This document shows, piece by piece, positions 61,408 through 64,000 of a stretch of 64,000 nt of DNA; the stretch's first letter is position 1; each line of letters starts with the position of its first letter. Both the position numbers and the translations under genes were made by a program. The stretch is taken from NCBI RefSeq assembly GCF_029867415.1, contig NW_026706155.1, positions 110,001-174,000 of the forward strand. Reading direction: 5' to 3'. The notes below the pieces were generated by a model, which was not told the DNA's origin, did no database searches, and saw only the letters and a list, made by a program, of their open reading frames with translations. The DNA comes from Vicia villosa. Its lineage: Eukaryota > Streptophyta > Magnoliopsida > Fabales > Fabaceae.

Positions 61408-61415
61408 TATATATA
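61408..61415 (-). promoter_or_regulatory. TATA box of B 5' LTR
   Basis: TATATATA, the probable promoter for B transcripts, same context as at 51427-51434. Confidence 0.45.
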
Positions 61416-62763
61416 ACAGACTCTGTTAGGTCAAGAAGAATGGAATCAATCTTTGTAAAATCAAGAGATTTCCTTTGATATGGAAAAGATATTGAAAACT
61501 TCTATTTTGAAGCCAATCATATGCCAATCAAACTTCAATGATTTCCTTGGTCCTTAAGATTAATATTTGGATGATTTTGGTGTATTCATGCGTTCCTATT
61601 CCATGCTCCCATATTTATTTAATTTATTTTGAATTTTTATGAATAAAAATTAAAATCTATTAAATCATGATGAAATAGGGATGGGCTTGGATCTTTGCCT
61701 TTTAGGTTACCTTGAAAACTTAAGAAAATATAACTTAAATTCTTCTATTTTTGTCTCAAATCTCTTCTATCATCAAACCAACAAATTTCAATGATTAAAA
61801 AAAAATCCTTTGAGCATCCCTCGAATATCTCCCTTATTCATTTAATTTAATTTGATTTTTAATGCATAAAAATCAAGAATAAATAAAATAAAATAAAGGA
61901 ATGGTGTATGAATGGTTCCTTTGGTCGTGGACCATGTTAGGAGTAAGTTTTCAACATATAAAGATAGGCCCATTTTGGAAAAGAAATCCATTTGCTCAAT
62001 ATTGACTTCATGCATTTTCTCCAAAATCGTCTAACTTGTATAAGCCATAACTCATTCAATATTTGTCATATGAGGATGATCTAGGACTTTTTGGAAAGAC
62101 CAAGATGTCCTCTACAAGCCACTTTGGAACATATTTCTCATTTGGAGTTTCTATCTTGAAGATGTGGCTCCTGACAAAAAACAACTTTTTGCGAGCTTCT
62201 AGAAGGACCTGTAATGTTTTGGCTTATATCTCTTATGCGGAAGCATTTCTTGACCTTGAGCCCAACATAAAAGTTGTAGATAATTGAATTTCTTTGAGAA
62301 TAAGTTTTGATTGTGGAATGTCTGATGTTCCATGTAAGAGTTATGGCTGGTCAAAGTTCAGTTGACTTTCTCCTATGAAAACCCTAATTTAGAACCTTTT
62401 GGAATGGTTGATTTCTGATCTTTCCTTGATGAACCATGATCAATTATTGATCAAATGGTGAATGATACTTCAATATGAGGATGTTGACAAAAAATCAGGA
62501 GTTTTTATTGTACTTTGACCACAATTGACTTTTAGGTCAACCTAGTCGACTGTTGACTTTCTGAGCAATTGAGTGACCAACTCTTTGAATTGAGACCTGT
62601 ATTTTGTCATGGAGGTAGTGTGGGGTATCATAGACCATATGGGATGCCTTGGAGCCTTTGGTTCATTGATTTTCCCTCAGAACTCCGAAACCCTAATTCT
62701 TTTAGTCTTCTTGATTTGAGTTTGAATAGGAGAGATAGTATGGGCAAATTTTGGGGTATGACA

Positions 62764-62768
62764 AATTC
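62764..62768. repeat. target-site duplication AATTC, right of B
   Basis: Partner of 48736-48740. Confidence 0.9.
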
Positions 62769-62898
62769 CTTTCTCCAATACTGGGTACAAGGCAAATTCA
62801 AGGGGTCTTTCATTATTTAATAACTCTTCGATCCGAAAAAACGTGAGAACTGCGTATCCTCACGCCTTTCAAATCCAAGATAATTAAATAGAGGCAAC
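62764..62898 (+). mobile_element. C 3' region, continuation after B
   Basis: The last 135 bp of C interior. The tract before the LTR is AAATAGAGGCAAC, a poorer polypurine tract than that of A and B. Confidence 0.75.
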
Positions 62899-64000
62899 TG
62901 TCATACCCCAAAATTTGCATTCCACATCCCATTCATAATAGTACAAGGCTCAAGAGTTCAATCAGGGCATGCTCCTAGGCAAGAGCCTCCTAAAGTTAGG
63001 GTTTTATACCCTCTTGAGGAAATTAGCAAGACAAGATCCCTAATCAAGTTCTCTATGGCCCATTATGATCTAAGATATCTCCATGTCAAAAGTCAAGACC
63101 AATCCCAAAGTTTACTTGTTCAAACAGCTTAGATAATCCACAGTCAAATGGTTTGACCTAAAAGTCAACCATAATCAAAGCATAGTCAAAACCTATGATT
63201 TTTGGTTAACATCAAGTATGGGAGGATATATCCATCATTTGATCAAAGGTTGATGATGATCCATCAATAGAAACTCAGAAATGAACAAATGCAAAAAGGT
63301 TCAAATTAGGGTTTCTTTAGGAGAAAGTCAACTCAACTTTGACTGGCCATAACTTTCACATAGAACATCAGAAATTCCTCACTCAAAGCCTATTTGGAAG
63401 GAAATTGGAATCTCTACAACTTTGTCTCTCACAAGCCAAGGCTAGAAATGCTTCATTTGAAAGATATAGCATAAAAGATTATAGGTCCTTTTCAAAAGTC
63501 AACCAAAGACAGTTTTTTTGTCAAAGGACATATGATCAAGATAAAATCTCCAAATGAAAAATATGTTCCAATGTGGCTTATAGAGGACACCTTGAGGTTT
63601 CCTAAAAGTCCTAGAACTCCTTCATAGCTTAAAAATTGAGGGAGATATGCCTTGCTAAAGTTGGGTAATTTTGGAGGCAAAATGTGTAATAAAAGAGGTT
63701 CAAATTGGAATTCTTTGCAAATGGGCCTATCTTTTTATGATTTAATCTTGGTCCACAAGTTACTTATGTTACCTAAACCATATGCCACGAATTTTAGATG
63801 ATTATTTGATTTTATATGATTTTTATTTCATTTAAGAATGATTTAAAATGATTTAATTAAAAGGAAAATCAAATATTATGCTAAAGAGTGCATATTAATC
63901 AATTCCAATCAGTATTAATTGCAAATTGGCAATATATTTTCGTGCATAAGTGATTGGAGAAGATTGGTACAAAATTGGCCAAGAATAGTAACTTTCCATT
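62899..64000 (+). mobile_element. 3' LTR of Ogre C (cut by window end)
   Basis: Starts TGTCATACCCCAAAATTTGC and from 63053 matches the 5' LTR (34533 onward) nearly base for base, apart from a short insertion near 63905-63940 (ATTGCAAATTGGCAATAT). Only the first 1.1 kb of about 3.1 kb is in the window. Confidence 0.9.

Larger units (their letters stand above)
48741..62763 (-). mobile_element. complete non-autonomous Ogre element B (14.0 kb)
   Basis: A minus-strand element with LTRs 48741-52784 and 58740-62763, a polypurine tract, a primer site and a perfect 5 bp target duplication AATTC, inserted into the 3' region of C. The interior of 5.95 kb holds ORF1, a mini-gag, a 2 kb conserved non-coding block and a 71 bp tandem array, but no protease, RT, RNase H or integrase. 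It can only have moved with enzymes supplied by another Ogre. Confidence 0.92.
58740..62763 (-). mobile_element. 5' LTR of B
   Basis: A 4024 bp LTR, the pair of 48741-52784. It differs by a longer TA run and loss of about 60 bp next to it. TATA box at 61408-61415, tRNA-like boxes at 60694-60749. Confidence 0.92.

Noticed and set aside
1..64000. A novel multi-gene system or intact host gene
   Set aside because: All extended similarity in the window is to retroelements or a DNA transposon; the only host-like sequence is the promoter fragment inside the hAT element.

Overview
This window is plant nuclear DNA made almost entirely of nested LTR retrotransposons, and I found no complete host gene. 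Ogre-like elements dominate: Ty3/gypsy, Tat lineage, with very long LTRs, an extra ORF before gag, a primer site TGGCGACTCTGCTGGGGA, an intron candidate between protease and RT, and a second RNase H. That, together with a SIRE/Maximus-like copia LTR, points to a large-genome legume, most likely tribe Fabeae (pea, vetch, grass-pea). The organism call is inference from repeat content.

Layout. (1) 1-6099: 3' part of a minus-strand Ogre-like element (E1), ending in an LTR at 2422; its integrase is split by a solo copia LTR (4669-5800, duplicated site GACCA). (2) 6100-14921: a minus-strand, apparently non-coding LTR element (T) with a tRNA-Met-type primer site; a plus-strand Ogre-like solo LTR (9702-12714, site CACTC) sits inside it. 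(3) 14922-15455: a truncated copia element. (4) 15456-20369: a minus-strand Ogre LTR carrying a 1.5 kb hAT-type element (17475-18976, site ATTTGAAC) that itself holds what looks like a host promoter and 5' leader; then a ~1 kb near-perfect palindrome and a primer-site fragment. (5) 20370-34532: minus-strand non-autonomous Ogre A, in a tandem LTR-internal-LTR-internal arrangement. (6) 34533-64000: plus-strand coding-type Ogre C with ORF1, gag, protease, RT, two RNase H regions and integrase, all decayed; it is interrupted at 48741-62763 by complete minus-strand non-autonomous Ogre B, bounded by the duplication AATTC.

How the parts relate. C represents the coding type of Ogre. A and B share its primer site but lack capsid, protease, RT and integrase. 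Both keep a shortened gag-like frame with a duplicated C-x2-H-x5-H-x4-C motif, a shared ~2 kb non-coding block and 3' tandem repeats; B also keeps an almost open ORF1. They look like one non-autonomous lineage moved by enzymes of coding Ogres. Insertion order visible here: T and the SIRE LTR entered E1; the solo Ogre LTR entered T; hAT entered an Ogre LTR; B entered C.

The most interesting observations are the minimal-gag non-autonomous lineage, tRNA-like A-box/B-box modules in the Ogre LTRs, the hAT element with a captured host-style promoter, the chimeric palindrome, and 3' tandem arrays at different stages of homogenisation. Coordinates and boundaries were read by eye.
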